Source of the DNA: Solimonas sp040391865
Lineage (GTDB): Bacteria > Pseudomonadota > Gammaproteobacteria > Nevskiales > Nevskiaceae
Assembly (NCBI GenBank): GCA_040391865.1
Contig: JBEBWZ010000003.1
Location: 1 to 56,499 of the forward strand
Direction: 5' to 3'
Length of the DNA stretch: 56,499 bases
Shown: in pieces, positions 17,060 to 25,420 of the stretch
How the letters are laid out: the number at the start of each line of letters is the position of its first letter
Numbering within the stretch: the first letter of the stretch is position 1
The notes under the pieces: model-generated
The model's input: only the letters and a program-made list of their open reading frames with translations
Told to the model about the DNA's origin: nothing
Database searches by the model: none
Translations under genes and position numbers: made by a program

Positions 17060-18277
17060 CTAGCCAGTCGGCAGTACCGAGGGGAGTAACAAGAGTGTCG
17101 TGAACTCCGGCAACGGCGATGTCATCCAGCGTCGTGCCCGACCTTGCCCGGCCGATCGCACCTTGCCGGCAACGACGAGCGACTCCAGCGCACGCTGTAC
17201 CGTACGCTGGCTGGCATCCAGGGCCTGCGCCAGTGCCGAGGTCGACCACGATTCGCCGTCGGCCAGGAGCGCGAGCACGCGCGCATGTTTCTCTTCAACG
17301 GGGCGTGCGAGCACGATCACTTCGCGCGCACGGCGCGGCATCAGCAGAAATCCGCGCGGCGTCGCCCGGATATCGGCGTGAGCCCGTAGCAGTTTGCGCA
17401 AGCGTCCGATCTCGACGCGCAAGCGTGCGCGATGGGATTCATCGCTCAGCCTCAAGCGGAAAGCGTGTGTGATCAACTGCTCGCGCGGCACATCGTCCGG
17501 CCATGCTGTTGCCAGCGCACGCAGGAGCGTGAACAGCACCGGTCGCTTCGCGAGCGGGATGATGATCTCGCCCTGACGCACGACAAGACGGCAGCCGTCC
17601 ACGATGAAGGCGTCCGAGGCCAGCAGGGTTTCGATCTCGTCGAGCCGCAGCGACTGTTCCTGGCCGTGCGCAATGCTTCGTGCGGCAGGCGCGTGCAACA
17701 ACGCGAACGCGCTTTCGATTTCAGCGATCAGTGCAGGAATCCCGGCACGGCGGGCCAGGTCTGCTGCCCGCACCAGGGCCGTACGCGCCGCCTTGGCCTG
17801 CAGGCGTCGCATTGCGATCTGGGCAACGATCAGCTGTTGTGCAATCTGCAGCGCTGGCGGGACGGCCGTCGGCACGGTGGCCAGCGCGTGTTCGGCGTCG
17901 GCCAGTTTTCCGAACAGCAGCAGATGACGGATCTCGAGGTGGCGCGCATGCGCGGCGTTCACGTGGTCGCCGTGTTGTTCGAGCGTTGTGCGGGCAGCGC
18001 CGAGTGACTTCGCGGTCCCGTTCAGATCGCGCGACACCAGAGCGATCTCGGCCTCCGCGACGATGCAGCGCGCTCTGGCCACGGCCTCCCGGGGGCTGAA
18101 TGCGCGGCTCGCACGGCGCAGCAGTTCGCGTGCGCGCCCATGCTCTCCAAGCTGAGCCATGGCGATACCGCGTAGCGCGAGGCCTGCGGCATCGTTGCGC
18201 AGCGCGACCCGCTGCAGCGCGCCGATGGGATCGCCCGCGGCGAGCGCCCGCGCGGCGGCGGTGATCAGGGCGTCCAT
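17060..18277 (-). CDS. large HTH regulator with helical-repeat N-terminus
   Basis: This is a regulator of about 405 residues. The N-terminal two thirds is all-helical with TPR-like repeats (ALRGIAMAQLGEHGRARELL; IVAEAEIALVSRDLNGTAKS). A winged-helix OmpR/BTAD-like domain follows (PVLFTLLRALATAWPDDVPR; HRARLRVEIGRLRKLLRA). At the C-terminus a second helix-turn-helix of MarR/replacement type appears (STSALAQALDASQRTVQRAL). The ATG at 18277 is chosen over one 13 codons upstream because the helical fold begins there. Divergent from an SRPBCC gene and followed by a beta-propeller gene, it probably controls both. The signal is unknown. Confidence 0.75.
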   Translation of the reverse strand: MDALITAAARALAAGDPIGALQRVALRNDAAGLALRGIAMAQLGEHGRARELLRRASRAFSPREAVARARCIVAEAEIALVSRDLNGTAKSLGAARTTLEQHGDHVNAAHARHLEIRHLLLFGKLADAEHALATVPTAVPPALQIAQQLIVAQIAMRRLQAKAARTALVRAADLARRAGIPALIAEIESAFALLHAPAARSIAHGQEQSLRLDEIETLLASDAFIVDGCRLVVRQGEIIIPLAKRPVLFTLLRALATAWPDDVPREQLITHAFRLRLSDESHRARLRVEIGRLRKLLRAHADIRATPRGFLLMPRRAREVIVLARPVEEKHARVLALLADGESWSTSALAQALDASQRTVQRALESLVVAGKVRSAGQGRARRWMTSPLPEFTTLLLLPSVLPTG

Positions 18278-18369
18278 CGGATTCGCGTCACAGTTGTCAC
18301 TCTCACCTCCCGGCATCTCTCGCCAAGACTATGCGCGTTCAATACCGATAACGTGCAAGGAGAAACATC

Positions 18370-18825
18370 GTGTTCGACATTCTGCATCGAGTGGGAATCA
18401 AAGCGCCGCAGGACGAGGTGTACCAGGCGTTGGCCACCCCGGAAGGCGTGGCCGGCTGGTGGACCGCCGAGACCACGGGCGACAAGACGCCTGGCGGCAC
18501 GATCCGCTTCCGCTTTACCGCCGACGGCCGCGAACTCGGTGTCTTCGAGATGAAGCTCCTCGAGCTACAGGCCAATACACGTGTGGTGTGGCAGGTACTG
18601 ACGGGCGCGGCGGAGTGGATCGGTACCCGGATCAGCTTCGAGCTGAAGCAGGAAGACGGCTTTACCATCGTGCTGTTCAAGCATGAGGGCTGGAAGGAGC
18701 CGGTGGAGTTCATGCATCACTGCAGCACCAAATGGGCGAGCTTTCTGATGAGCCTCAAGTCGCTGGGTGAGACCGGCCGGGGGCAGCCGAGCCCGGACGA
18801 CGTCTGGATCGGCAACTGGCACTGA
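18370..18825 (+). CDS. SRPBCC (AHSA1-like) domain protein
   Basis: This 151-residue single-domain START/Bet v1-like protein starts MFDILHRVGIKAPQDEVYQA. It has ATPEGVAGWWTAETTGD and the Trp-rich C-terminal helix CSTKWASFLMSLK typical of the activator-of-Hsp90 homology group. It uses GTG at 18370 with an excellent AAGGAG (18357-18362) 7 bases upstream. Such proteins bind hydrophobic ligands. It is divergent from the HTH regulator at 17060, often a sign of control by that neighbour. Confidence 0.85.
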   Translation: MFDILHRVGIKAPQDEVYQALATPEGVAGWWTAETTGDKTPGGTIRFRFTADGRELGVFEMKLLELQANTRVVWQVLTGAAEWIGTRISFELKQEDGFTIVLFKHEGWKEPVEFMHHCSTKWASFLMSLKSLGETGRGQPSPDDVWIGNWH

Positions 18826-18843
18826 CCCAGGGCGACAGCCGGA

Positions 18844-18876
18844 AAACCACGGGCCGCATCGCGCGACCCGTGGTTT
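18844..18876. terminator. bidirectional terminator between SRPBCC and TonB receptor genes
   Basis: A 10-bp perfect stem (AAACCACGGG / CCCGTGGTTT) with a 13-base loop sits between two converging genes. Runs of T follow on the plus strand (TTTCGTTTTC), and TTTTCC on the minus strand. Confidence 0.8.
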
Positions 18877-18881
18877 CGTTT

Positions 18882-21086
18882 TCAGAAACGGTAGTGAATG
18901 CTCAGCGTCGCGTTGGACGGCGGTCCGTAATAGAGGTTGCCGTACTCGTCGAGCACGTAGTATTTGCGGTCGCTGAGGTTCTCGGCGTTCAGCTGTGCCG
19001 AGAGGCTGGGCGTGAACTGATAGCGCGCCATCAGGTTGAGCAGCAGCAGATCACGCTGTTCGATGGTGGCGAGCCTGTCGGCGTTGGTCGGATGCTCGGC
19101 TTGCACATGGCTTTTCGATTGCCAGTTCGCGCCGCCGCCGACAGTGAGCTTGCTCCAGGCGCCGCCGTTGGCATGCCAGGTGTTGAACAGACGCACCATG
19201 CTGCGTGGCAGATAGGGGTTGACCTCTTCACCGTTGCCGCCCTCGAGCTTGTAGTGCGACCAGCCCAGCGACAGATTCCAGTTCGGTAGCGGCTCTCCCG
19301 CAAACTCCAGCTCGAATCCGCGGGTCTGGGCGCCGTCGACGCCGATGTAGATCTGCTGCGTCTTTTCCTCGTCGAGAAACTCGCCGGTGAGAGCGGTGGC
19401 GACATTGTTCTGGCGGGTATCGAACAGTGTCAGCGCCGCGTTCAGGCGCCCGTCGAAGTATTCGGCCTTGACGCCGATCTCGTGGCTCTTGCCGGTGATC
19501 GGGTCGAGGAAGCGCGCGTCGGCGCCCTGGTTGTTCTGCGGCTTGAAGATCTCGGTGTAGCTGACGAAGGCCGAGTACTGCTCGGCAAAATCGTAGACCA
19601 GGCCGGCGTACGGGGTGACCACTTCATGGGTGTATTCGAACGGCACGCCGTTCAGGTCGTAGACGGAGTAATGATCGGTGTCCCAGTGGTTGTAGCGCGC
19701 ACCGACGATCAGTGTCAGCGGATCGGCCAGCGACAGGCGCAGTGCGGAGTAAAGACTGCTCTCTCGGGTGGTGATGCGCGAGATCGGTGTGCCGACGGTT
19801 GAAAAAACCGGCTGCGGATACGAGCCGTCCCATTCGTTGAAATTTCCGATGTCGGTCAGTTCGTCATTGTTGAACAGGCGGACGCGGAAATGACGGTTGG
19901 AGTTGAGATAGCCCATCACCAGCTCATGCTGGCGTCCAAACAGCTGGAACGGGCCATTGGCGTACAGGTCGAATGCGTTCTGCTGGCCGTGATCGTCGCT
20001 GACGTAGTCGTAACCGATCAGTCCTTCGCCAGTTGTCTTGTCCGGAAAACCGTAGAGGTAGAACAGCGCCATGTCGGCGTCGTTCTGGCGATGGGTAAAT
20101 GAGCCGCGGATCGCCCAGCCGTTGTCGAAGCGCTGCTCAAGGTTGGCGAACGCGGTCTGCGTGCGCTTGTTCCAGTATGTCCAGTCGGTGGAAGTGGTCA
20201 CTGAACGACGCCACTGCGTCGGTGCCCCGTCGCTGTGAAACAGCGGGAACGAGCCCCAGGTATTGCCCTGCGGCAAGGTGCGCAATACGTCGTAGCCGAT
20301 CGACAGCGAGGTGTGGGAGGTCAGATCGGCATCGATCACGCCGTACAGCGCCTGCCTTTCGTTCCGGTACAGGTCCATGTACGACTCGCTATCCTGGTAG
20401 ACGCCGACCACGCGGGCGCGGACGCGACCGTCGGCGGTCAGCGGCAGCGAGACATCGCCCACCGTGCGGTAGTCGTTCCAGGAGCCGGCGCTGAACGAGG
20501 CCGAACCGGTAAAGGTCTTGCTGTCGGCGCGCTTGCGCACCAGATTGATGGCGGCGGCGGGACTGCCGGCGCCGGACAGCAGGCCGGTGGCACCGCGCAC
20601 CACCTCGATGCGCTGATAGAAAGCGGTGTCCAGGTTGGCGTTGATCGAGCCGGTATCGCCATCCGCGGCCGCGGGGACGCCGTCGTACAGCGTGCTGTCG
20701 ATGGTGAAGCCGCGCGCGCTGAACAGCACGCGCTCGGTGTCGTAGGCGAACGAATAGACGCCGGTGGTGTTGTCGAGCACATCGCGCAGCGACTGCAGGT
20801 TCTGGTCCTCGATGCGCTCACGCGTGATCACGGTGACCGATTGCGGCGTTTCACGCAGTGACAACGGCAGCCGGGTGGTCGCTGCGGTTTCGTCGACGGT
20901 ATACGTCGGCTGCTGTTCGCCGACGACCACAATGGTGGGCAACGGTGTTGGCTCGATGGGCGCAGGTGCGTCCTCGGCAGCGGCGATCAATGGCAGGGAC
21001 AGCAACAGCGCCAGGCAATGGCGAGCAGGCGTAAGCCCCAGAAGCGGCAATGCGCGAGCGGCATGGCCAGTACGGACAGTAGACAT
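18882..21086 (-). CDS. TonB-dependent siderophore receptor
   Basis: This 734-residue outer-membrane receptor starts at the ATG at 21086. An open frame upstream has no coding signs. A signal peptide (about 1-37, ending LLLSLPLIAAAEDA) leads to a TonB box-like TIVVVGEQ. The plug follows (LPLSLRETPQSVTVITRERI, DVLDNTTGVYS, RIEVVRGATGLLSGAGSPAA), then a 22-strand barrel ending in aromatic SNATLSIHYRF. The plug wording is that of FhuE/FpvA-like ferric siderophore receptors. It imports a ferric chelate using the TonB-ExbBD system. No clear Fur box was found upstream, so iron control is expected but not shown. Confidence 0.92.
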   Translation of the reverse strand: MSTVRTGHAARALPLLGLTPARHCLALLLSLPLIAAAEDAPAPIEPTPLPTIVVVGEQQPTYTVDETAATTRLPLSLRETPQSVTVITRERIEDQNLQSLRDVLDNTTGVYSFAYDTERVLFSARGFTIDSTLYDGVPAAADGDTGSINANLDTAFYQRIEVVRGATGLLSGAGSPAAAINLVRKRADSKTFTGSASFSAGSWNDYRTVGDVSLPLTADGRVRARVVGVYQDSESYMDLYRNERQALYGVIDADLTSHTSLSIGYDVLRTLPQGNTWGSFPLFHSDGAPTQWRRSVTTSTDWTYWNKRTQTAFANLEQRFDNGWAIRGSFTHRQNDADMALFYLYGFPDKTTGEGLIGYDYVSDDHGQQNAFDLYANGPFQLFGRQHELVMGYLNSNRHFRVRLFNNDELTDIGNFNEWDGSYPQPVFSTVGTPISRITTRESSLYSALRLSLADPLTLIVGARYNHWDTDHYSVYDLNGVPFEYTHEVVTPYAGLVYDFAEQYSAFVSYTEIFKPQNNQGADARFLDPITGKSHEIGVKAEYFDGRLNAALTLFDTRQNNVATALTGEFLDEEKTQQIYIGVDGAQTRGFELEFAGEPLPNWNLSLGWSHYKLEGGNGEEVNPYLPRSMVRLFNTWHANGGAWSKLTVGGGANWQSKSHVQAEHPTNADRLATIEQRDLLLLNLMARYQFTPSLSAQLNAENLSDRKYYVLDEYGNLYYGPPSNATLSIHYRF

Positions 21087-21275
21087 CGGCGGGTTCCTTG
21101 GACATGGAAATGGAGTGATCCTTTTCCTGCCGGACAGAACTGCGATGTCGGTGGGTAGCGGGGCGCCAATATATCGGATATCCCGCTGCGTTTGCAGGTG
21201 CCGGCGCTCGGCACCGCGGCGCAGACTTACAATACCGCTCGAATTTTCAGCCCCGCGCTCATCCGACCGTCTTTC

Positions 21276-21758
21276 ATGGAATCTGCAATCGATCCCCCAG
21301 CCGCCGCCACCGCCGAAGACCTGCAGTGGATGCGACATGCCCTGCAACTGGCGCAGCGCGCCGAGGCCGCGGGCGAGGTGCCGGTCGGTGCCGTGCTGGT
21401 GCGCGATGGGCAGTTGCTGGCGGAAGGCTGGAACCGCCCGATCTCGACGCACGATCCCAGCGCGCATGCCGAGATTGTGGCTTTGCGTGCCGGCGCGCAG
21501 GCCTCCGCCAACTACCGCACGGTAGATACCACGCTATACGTGACGCTGGAACCCTGCGTGATGTGCGCCGGTGCGATCGTCCATGCGCGGGTTTCTCGCC
21601 TGGTATTCGGCGCCTACGATCCCAAGGCCGGCGCGGTGTCGTCGGTTTACGACGTGATCGCCAATCCGCGGCTCAATCACCGCCTGCCGTGGCTGGGTGG
21701 GGTGATGGAAAGCGAGTGCGCAGCATTGCTGCGCAACTTTTTCCGCTGCCGTCGCTAA
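21276..21758 (+). CDS. tadA: tRNA-specific adenosine deaminase
   Basis: This 160-residue enzyme deaminates A34 to inosine in tRNA-Arg(ACG). The zinc site is His64-Ala-Glu66 (HAEIVAL) and Pro93-Cys94-Val-Met-Cys97 (EPCVMCAGAI). It also has GEVPVGAVLVRDG, GWNRPI and the C-terminal FFRCRR characteristic of TadA. The ATG at 21276 gives family length. An upstream in-frame start at 21192 would add 28 non-conserved residues. It stands between the divergent receptor gene and a convergent ankyrin gene. Confidence 0.95.
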   Translation: MESAIDPPAAATAEDLQWMRHALQLAQRAEAAGEVPVGAVLVRDGQLLAEGWNRPISTHDPSAHAEIVALRAGAQASANYRTVDTTLYVTLEPCVMCAGAIVHARVSRLVFGAYDPKAGAVSSVYDVIANPRLNHRLPWLGGVMESECAALLRNFFRCRR

Positions 21759-21786
21759 CGGCAGCGGTGCGCCGCGAAAAGCCGCG

Positions 21787-22449
21787 CTAGTTCGGGTTCA
21801 GCTCCAGCATCGCGGCGGTCGCGAGATGATTGCGGTCGCGCGCGATCTCGGCCGCAGTCTTGCCGTCTTCGGTGACCATAAGACGATCGACGCCGCGCGA
21901 CAGCAGCAACTTGCACAGCGATTCGAAGCCGCGCGAAGCGGCCAGATGCAGGGCGGTGACCTGACTGCCGCCGACGTGATGCACGTCCGCGCCGATCGCG
22001 ATCAGCAGCGGCGCCAGGCTTTCGCCGGCCGCCCCGGCAATGCCGGCGTGCATCGGGGTATTGGCCATCGGGTTGGTGGAAACGGCATCGAGTTCGGCGC
22101 CGGTGCCGATCAGCACGAAAGCGCTGTCGCGGGCACCGAAGAACGCGGCCAGGTGCAGCGGGGTCCAGCCGTCGACGCTATGCGTGGACAGCAGTTCCGG
22201 GTCGGCAATCACCAGCTCGGCAACCCGGCGGCCATCGTTGCTGGCGGCAGCTTCGAAGATATCCAGCGGGCGGAAGCTCTTCAGCAGTTCCGCGATTTCC
22301 GGCGCGCCGTTGTACAGGGCGAACATCAGCGGCGAGATGCCGCCGGGCAGGGCTTCGGTGGCCTGCGAGGCATCGCGCTCCAGCGCCGCCTGGGCTTCGG
22401 CGAGATCACGATTCTGGATGGCGAGCATCAGGGGGCGGACAGCGCTCAT
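21787..22449 (-). CDS. ankyrin-repeat protein
   Basis: This 220-residue cytoplasmic protein consists of ankyrin repeats. The clearest are DGWTPLHLAAFFGARDSAFV (about 92-111), NTPMHAGIAGAAGESLAPLL, and VTALHLAASRGFESLCKLLL. There is no signal peptide and no fused enzyme domain. A protein-protein interaction role is likely, but the partner is unknown. It converges on tadA. Confidence 0.88.
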   Translation of the reverse strand: MSAVRPLMLAIQNRDLAEAQAALERDASQATEALPGGISPLMFALYNGAPEIAELLKSFRPLDIFEAAASNDGRRVAELVIADPELLSTHSVDGWTPLHLAAFFGARDSAFVLIGTGAELDAVSTNPMANTPMHAGIAGAAGESLAPLLIAIGADVHHVGGSQVTALHLAASRGFESLCKLLLSRGVDRLMVTEDGKTAAEIARDRNHLATAAMLELNPN

Positions 22450-22569
22450 GCGCGACTCCTGGTGGGTGGCCGACGGTGGGCCGAATTTCGGGAGGCGCAG
22501 CCTAACGGGATTGCTTGCAGATTGGTAACTCCGCGCGCGTTCCCGTGGCCCGGCCCGCGTCCGGGCAGT

Positions 22570-22598
22570 TTGACCTGACGAGGGCGCGCCACTATGAT
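22570..22598 (+). promoter_or_regulatory. promoter of tRNA-Val
   Basis: TTGACC (22570-22575) and TATGAT (22593-22598) are 17 bp apart. The -10 ends 14 bp before the mature tRNA. The G/C-rich run after the -10 (CCGGCCCC) resembles a stringent-response discriminator. Confidence 0.8.
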
Positions 22599-22612
22599 TC
22601 CGGCCCCGATTT

Positions 22613-22687
22613 GGACAGTTAGCTCAGTGGTAGAGCATCGCCTTCACACGGCGGGGGTCACAGGTTCAAGCCCTGTACTGTCCACCA
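22613..22687 (+). tRNA. tRNA-Val (CAC)
   Basis: This is a 75-base cloverleaf: acceptor GGACAGT paired with ACTGTCC, D-arm AGCTCAGTGGTAGAGC, anticodon stem TCGCC/GGCGG with loop TTCACAC giving anticodon CAC (reads GUG), and TPsiC arm ACAGGTTCAAGCCCTGT. The 3' CCA is encoded. It has its own promoter upstream and terminator downstream, so it is monocistronic. No integrase or duplicated 3' end is nearby. Confidence 0.96.
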
Positions 22688-22697
22688 GATTCCCGAA

Positions 22698-22718
22698 AGG
22701 CCGCACACCGTGCGGCCT
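22698..22718 (+). terminator. terminator of tRNA-Val
   Basis: The 9-bp stem AGGCCGCAC / GTGCGGCCT with a 3-base loop (ACC), followed by GTTTCGTT, lies 10 bases after the tRNA. Confidence 0.75.
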
Positions 22719-22888
22719 GTTTCGTTGGTGCCGGTGCCCGCGCGGCGCCTCGCCCGGATACGGTGCAACGGCAGCGGCCGCGCACGTACAATCCGCCCCC
22801 GCCCGATCCTCCCCCGGGGAGCGATCCTTTCGATCTGCAGCGGCCCGCATGACGCTCGCGGATGGCCGTCCACACCCGTCCTGTACGC

Positions 22889-24139
22889 ATGAGCCCTTAC
22901 GCCGCTATCGACTTTGGCACTTCCAATTCCGCGGTGTGCGTCGGTACCGCGACGCGGCAGGCGCTGGTGCCGCTGGAGCAAGCGCGCGACACGATGCCGA
23001 CGGCGGTGTTCTTCAATGCCGAGGAACGTTCGATCGTGTTCGGCCGTCAGGCGATCGACGAGTACAAGGCCGGTTACGGTGGCCGCCTGATGCGTTCGCT
23101 GAAGAGCCTGCTGGGCAGCGAGTTGCTGAATGAAACCACGCTGGTCAACGGCAAGGCGGTGGCCTATCGCGAGATCATCGGCCACTTCCTCGGTCACCTG
23201 AAAGCGGTGTCGGAAGCGCATCACGGTGCCGTGATCGAGCGGGTGATGCTGGGTCGGCCGGTGCATTTCGTCGACGACCATCCCGAGCGCGATCGTCTGG
23301 CGCAGGAAACGCTGGCGGAGATCGCACGCGAGGTCGGATTTGCCGAAGTGCAGTTCCAGTACGAGCCGATTGCCGCCGCACTGGATTACGAATCGCAGCT
23401 GGATCGCGAGGCGCTGGTGCTGGTGGTCGATATCGGTGGCGGCACCTCGGACTTTTCGCTGATCCGCCTCGGCCCGCAACGCGCCGTGCAGCGGGAGCGC
23501 AGTGCCGACGTGCTGGCCAACAGCGGCGTGCATGTCGCCGGTACCGATTTCGATCAGCAGCTCAGCCTGGCCTCGGTGATGCCCTGTCTGGGCCTGGGCA
23601 GCGTCAGCGACAGCGGCAAGCCGGTGCCGGCGCATACCTATTTCGAGCTGGCGACCTGGCATCGCATCAACTTCCTGTACACGCCGCGTGCCCTGGCCGA
23701 CGCCAATACCCTGCGCCCGTTCTTCAGCGATGCGACGCTGCATGCGCGGCTGATGCGGGTGCTGCGCGATCGCGAAGGGCATCGCATCGCCGGCCTGGTG
23801 GAAGACGCGAAGGTGGCGGTGGCGGAAGGCGGCAGCACCGCGATCGAGCTGGATTTCGTCGAATCCGGTCTGACTGCGGTCCTGGATCACGAGCGCCTGG
23901 GCGAGGCGCTGCGCAGTGCCCTGCAGCGGATCACCGATACCGCGGTGCACACGGTGCGCGACGCGGGTCTGCAGAACGGCGATGTCGACGCGGTTTACTT
24001 CACCGGCGGCTCGACCGGCATCCGTGCGCTGCGGATGGCCATCGGTCAGGCGTTTCCGGAGGCCGCGCAGATCATGGGTGACAAGTTCTCCAGCGTGGTC
24101 CGCGGCCTCGGCGTGCATGCCGGCAAGCACTACCGCTGA
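22889..24139 (+). CDS. yegD: Hsp70-family chaperone-like protein (YegD)
   Basis: This ATPase-only Hsp70 relative of about 416 residues lacks the DnaK substrate-binding domain. The phosphate-1 loop is YAAIDFGTSNSAVCV, phosphate-2 is VVDIGGGTSDFSL, and the adenosine motif is FTGGSTGIRAL. It matches YegD in size and motif wording (E. coli YegD is about 450). YegD is a putative actin-fold chaperone of unknown client. The ATG at 22889 (MSPYAAIDFG) is chosen because the fold begins there. An in-frame ATG at 22862 would add nine residues. It stands alone after the tRNA gene. Confidence 0.85.
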   Translation: MSPYAAIDFGTSNSAVCVGTATRQALVPLEQARDTMPTAVFFNAEERSIVFGRQAIDEYKAGYGGRLMRSLKSLLGSELLNETTLVNGKAVAYREIIGHFLGHLKAVSEAHHGAVIERVMLGRPVHFVDDHPERDRLAQETLAEIAREVGFAEVQFQYEPIAAALDYESQLDREALVLVVDIGGGTSDFSLIRLGPQRAVQRERSADVLANSGVHVAGTDFDQQLSLASVMPCLGLGSVSDSGKPVPAHTYFELATWHRINFLYTPRALADANTLRPFFSDATLHARLMRVLRDREGHRIAGLVEDAKVAVAEGGSTAIELDFVESGLTAVLDHERLGEALRSALQRITDTAVHTVRDAGLQNGDVDAVYFTGGSTGIRALRMAIGQAFPEAAQIMGDKFSSVVRGLGVHAGKHYR

Positions 24140-24311
24140 ACGCGCAGCGCGTTTGAGACCGGCCTGCGGGGAGATCGCGCACCTGCTCCGCAATGCGTGG
24201 TGCGGCCAGGTTCAGGCCGCAGGCGGAATCAACGCCAGAGACGGCCGCGGAGATTTTCGGGATTGGTCGGCAAGGGTGATAGGGTTACTGCTTTACGACT
24301 CAGAGATCGCC

Positions 24312-25358
24312 ATGTCCGCCGCCCTTGGTTATGCCGCCCTGTCCGCCACCAGCCCCCTGGCCCCGCATTCGTTCCAGCGCCGCGAACCGCTGGCCGATGA
24401 TGTGCAGATCGAGATCCTGTACTGCGGCATCTGCCACAGCGATCTGCATACGGCGCGCAACGAATGGGGCGGCACCGTGTATCCGGTGGTGCCCGGCCAT
24501 GAAATCGTCGGGCGTGTGACCGCGGTCGGCAGCGGCGTCAGCCGCTTCAAGCTCGGGCAGATGGTCGGGGTCGGTTGTCTCGTGGACTCGTGCCAGCACT
24601 GCGATGAGTGCGCGCAGGGCGAAGAGCAGTTCTGCAACGCGGGCATCCAGACCTACAACAGCCCCGACAAGCACAGCGGCGCGCGCACGCTCGGCGGCTA
24701 TTCCAACCGCATCGTGGTCGACCAGCGCTTTGTGCTGCGGATTCCCGAAGGCGTCGATCCGGCGGCCACTGCACCGCTGCTCTGCGCCGGCATCACCACC
24801 TACTCGCCGCTGCGTCACTGGCGTGTGGGCCCCGGCATGACCGTGGGCATTGTCGGCCTGGGCGGCCTGGGTCATGTCGCGCTGCGGATCGCCAAGGCGC
24901 TGGGCGCCAAGGTGGTGCTGTTCACGACCTCACCTGGCAAGGAGGCCGATGCGCGGCGCCTGGGTGCGGATGAGGTGGTGATTTCGAAGGACAAGGCGCA
25001 GATGGCGCGGCATCAGGGCAAACTGGATCTGATCCTCGATACCGTGGCGGCCGCGCATGATCTCGATGCCCTGCTGAAGCAGCTGCGCCGCGATGGCACG
25101 CTGGTGCTGGTCGGCGCGCCGGATCGGCCGCATCCGTCGCCCAACGTCTTCAACCTGATCGCGCGCCGCCGCCGCATTGCCGGCTCGCTGATCGGCGGCA
25201 TCCGCGAAACGCAGGAGATGCTCGATTTCTGCGCGCGGCACGGCATCGTCGCCGATATCGAAAAGATCGCGATCCAGGACATCAACGAGGCCTACGAGCG
25301 CATGCTGCGCAGCGACGTGAAGTACCGCTTCGTGATCGACATGGCGACGCTGGCGTGA
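24312..25358 (+). CDS. zinc-dependent alcohol dehydrogenase (CAD/YahK type)
   Basis: This 348-residue medium-chain dehydrogenase/reductase has catalytic zinc ligands in CGICHSDLH and GHEIVG, and structural zinc cysteines in VDSCQHCDECAQGEEQFC. The Rossmann motif is GIVGLGGLGHVA. The wording YNSPDKHSGARTLGGYS is that of the cinnamyl-alcohol dehydrogenase/YahK group, which reduces many aldehydes with NADPH. It is cytoplasmic and monocistronic. The ATG at 24312 is the first credible start. The reading frame upstream overlaps yegD and has no coding features. Confidence 0.93.
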   Translation: MSAALGYAALSATSPLAPHSFQRREPLADDVQIEILYCGICHSDLHTARNEWGGTVYPVVPGHEIVGRVTAVGSGVSRFKLGQMVGVGCLVDSCQHCDECAQGEEQFCNAGIQTYNSPDKHSGARTLGGYSNRIVVDQRFVLRIPEGVDPAATAPLLCAGITTYSPLRHWRVGPGMTVGIVGLGGLGHVALRIAKALGAKVVLFTTSPGKEADARRLGADEVVISKDKAQMARHQGKLDLILDTVAAAHDLDALLKQLRRDGTLVLVGAPDRPHPSPNVFNLIARRRRIAGSLIGGIRETQEMLDFCARHGIVADIEKIAIQDINEAYERMLRSDVKYRFVIDMATLA

Positions 25359-25420
25359 GCCCGCGCCTGCGCCGGGCCGTGGTCTTGTGAGGTAGCGCGA
25401 CAGTTCACCGGGAGTGATGG

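Noticed and set aside
21087..21275. Fur box controlling the TonB-dependent receptor
   Set aside because: The region has an A/T-rich GATATCCGATATATT-like stretch, but it does not match the GATAATGATAATCATTATC consensus well enough.
18882..21467. Receptor gene starting at 21467
   Set aside because: That start would precede the signal peptide by 127 residues and overlap tadA; the ATG at 21086 gives a proper signal sequence.
22613..22687. tRNA-Val as an integration site for a mobile element
   Set aside because: No integrase gene, no second copy of the tRNA 3' end, and ordinary chromosomal genes follow.
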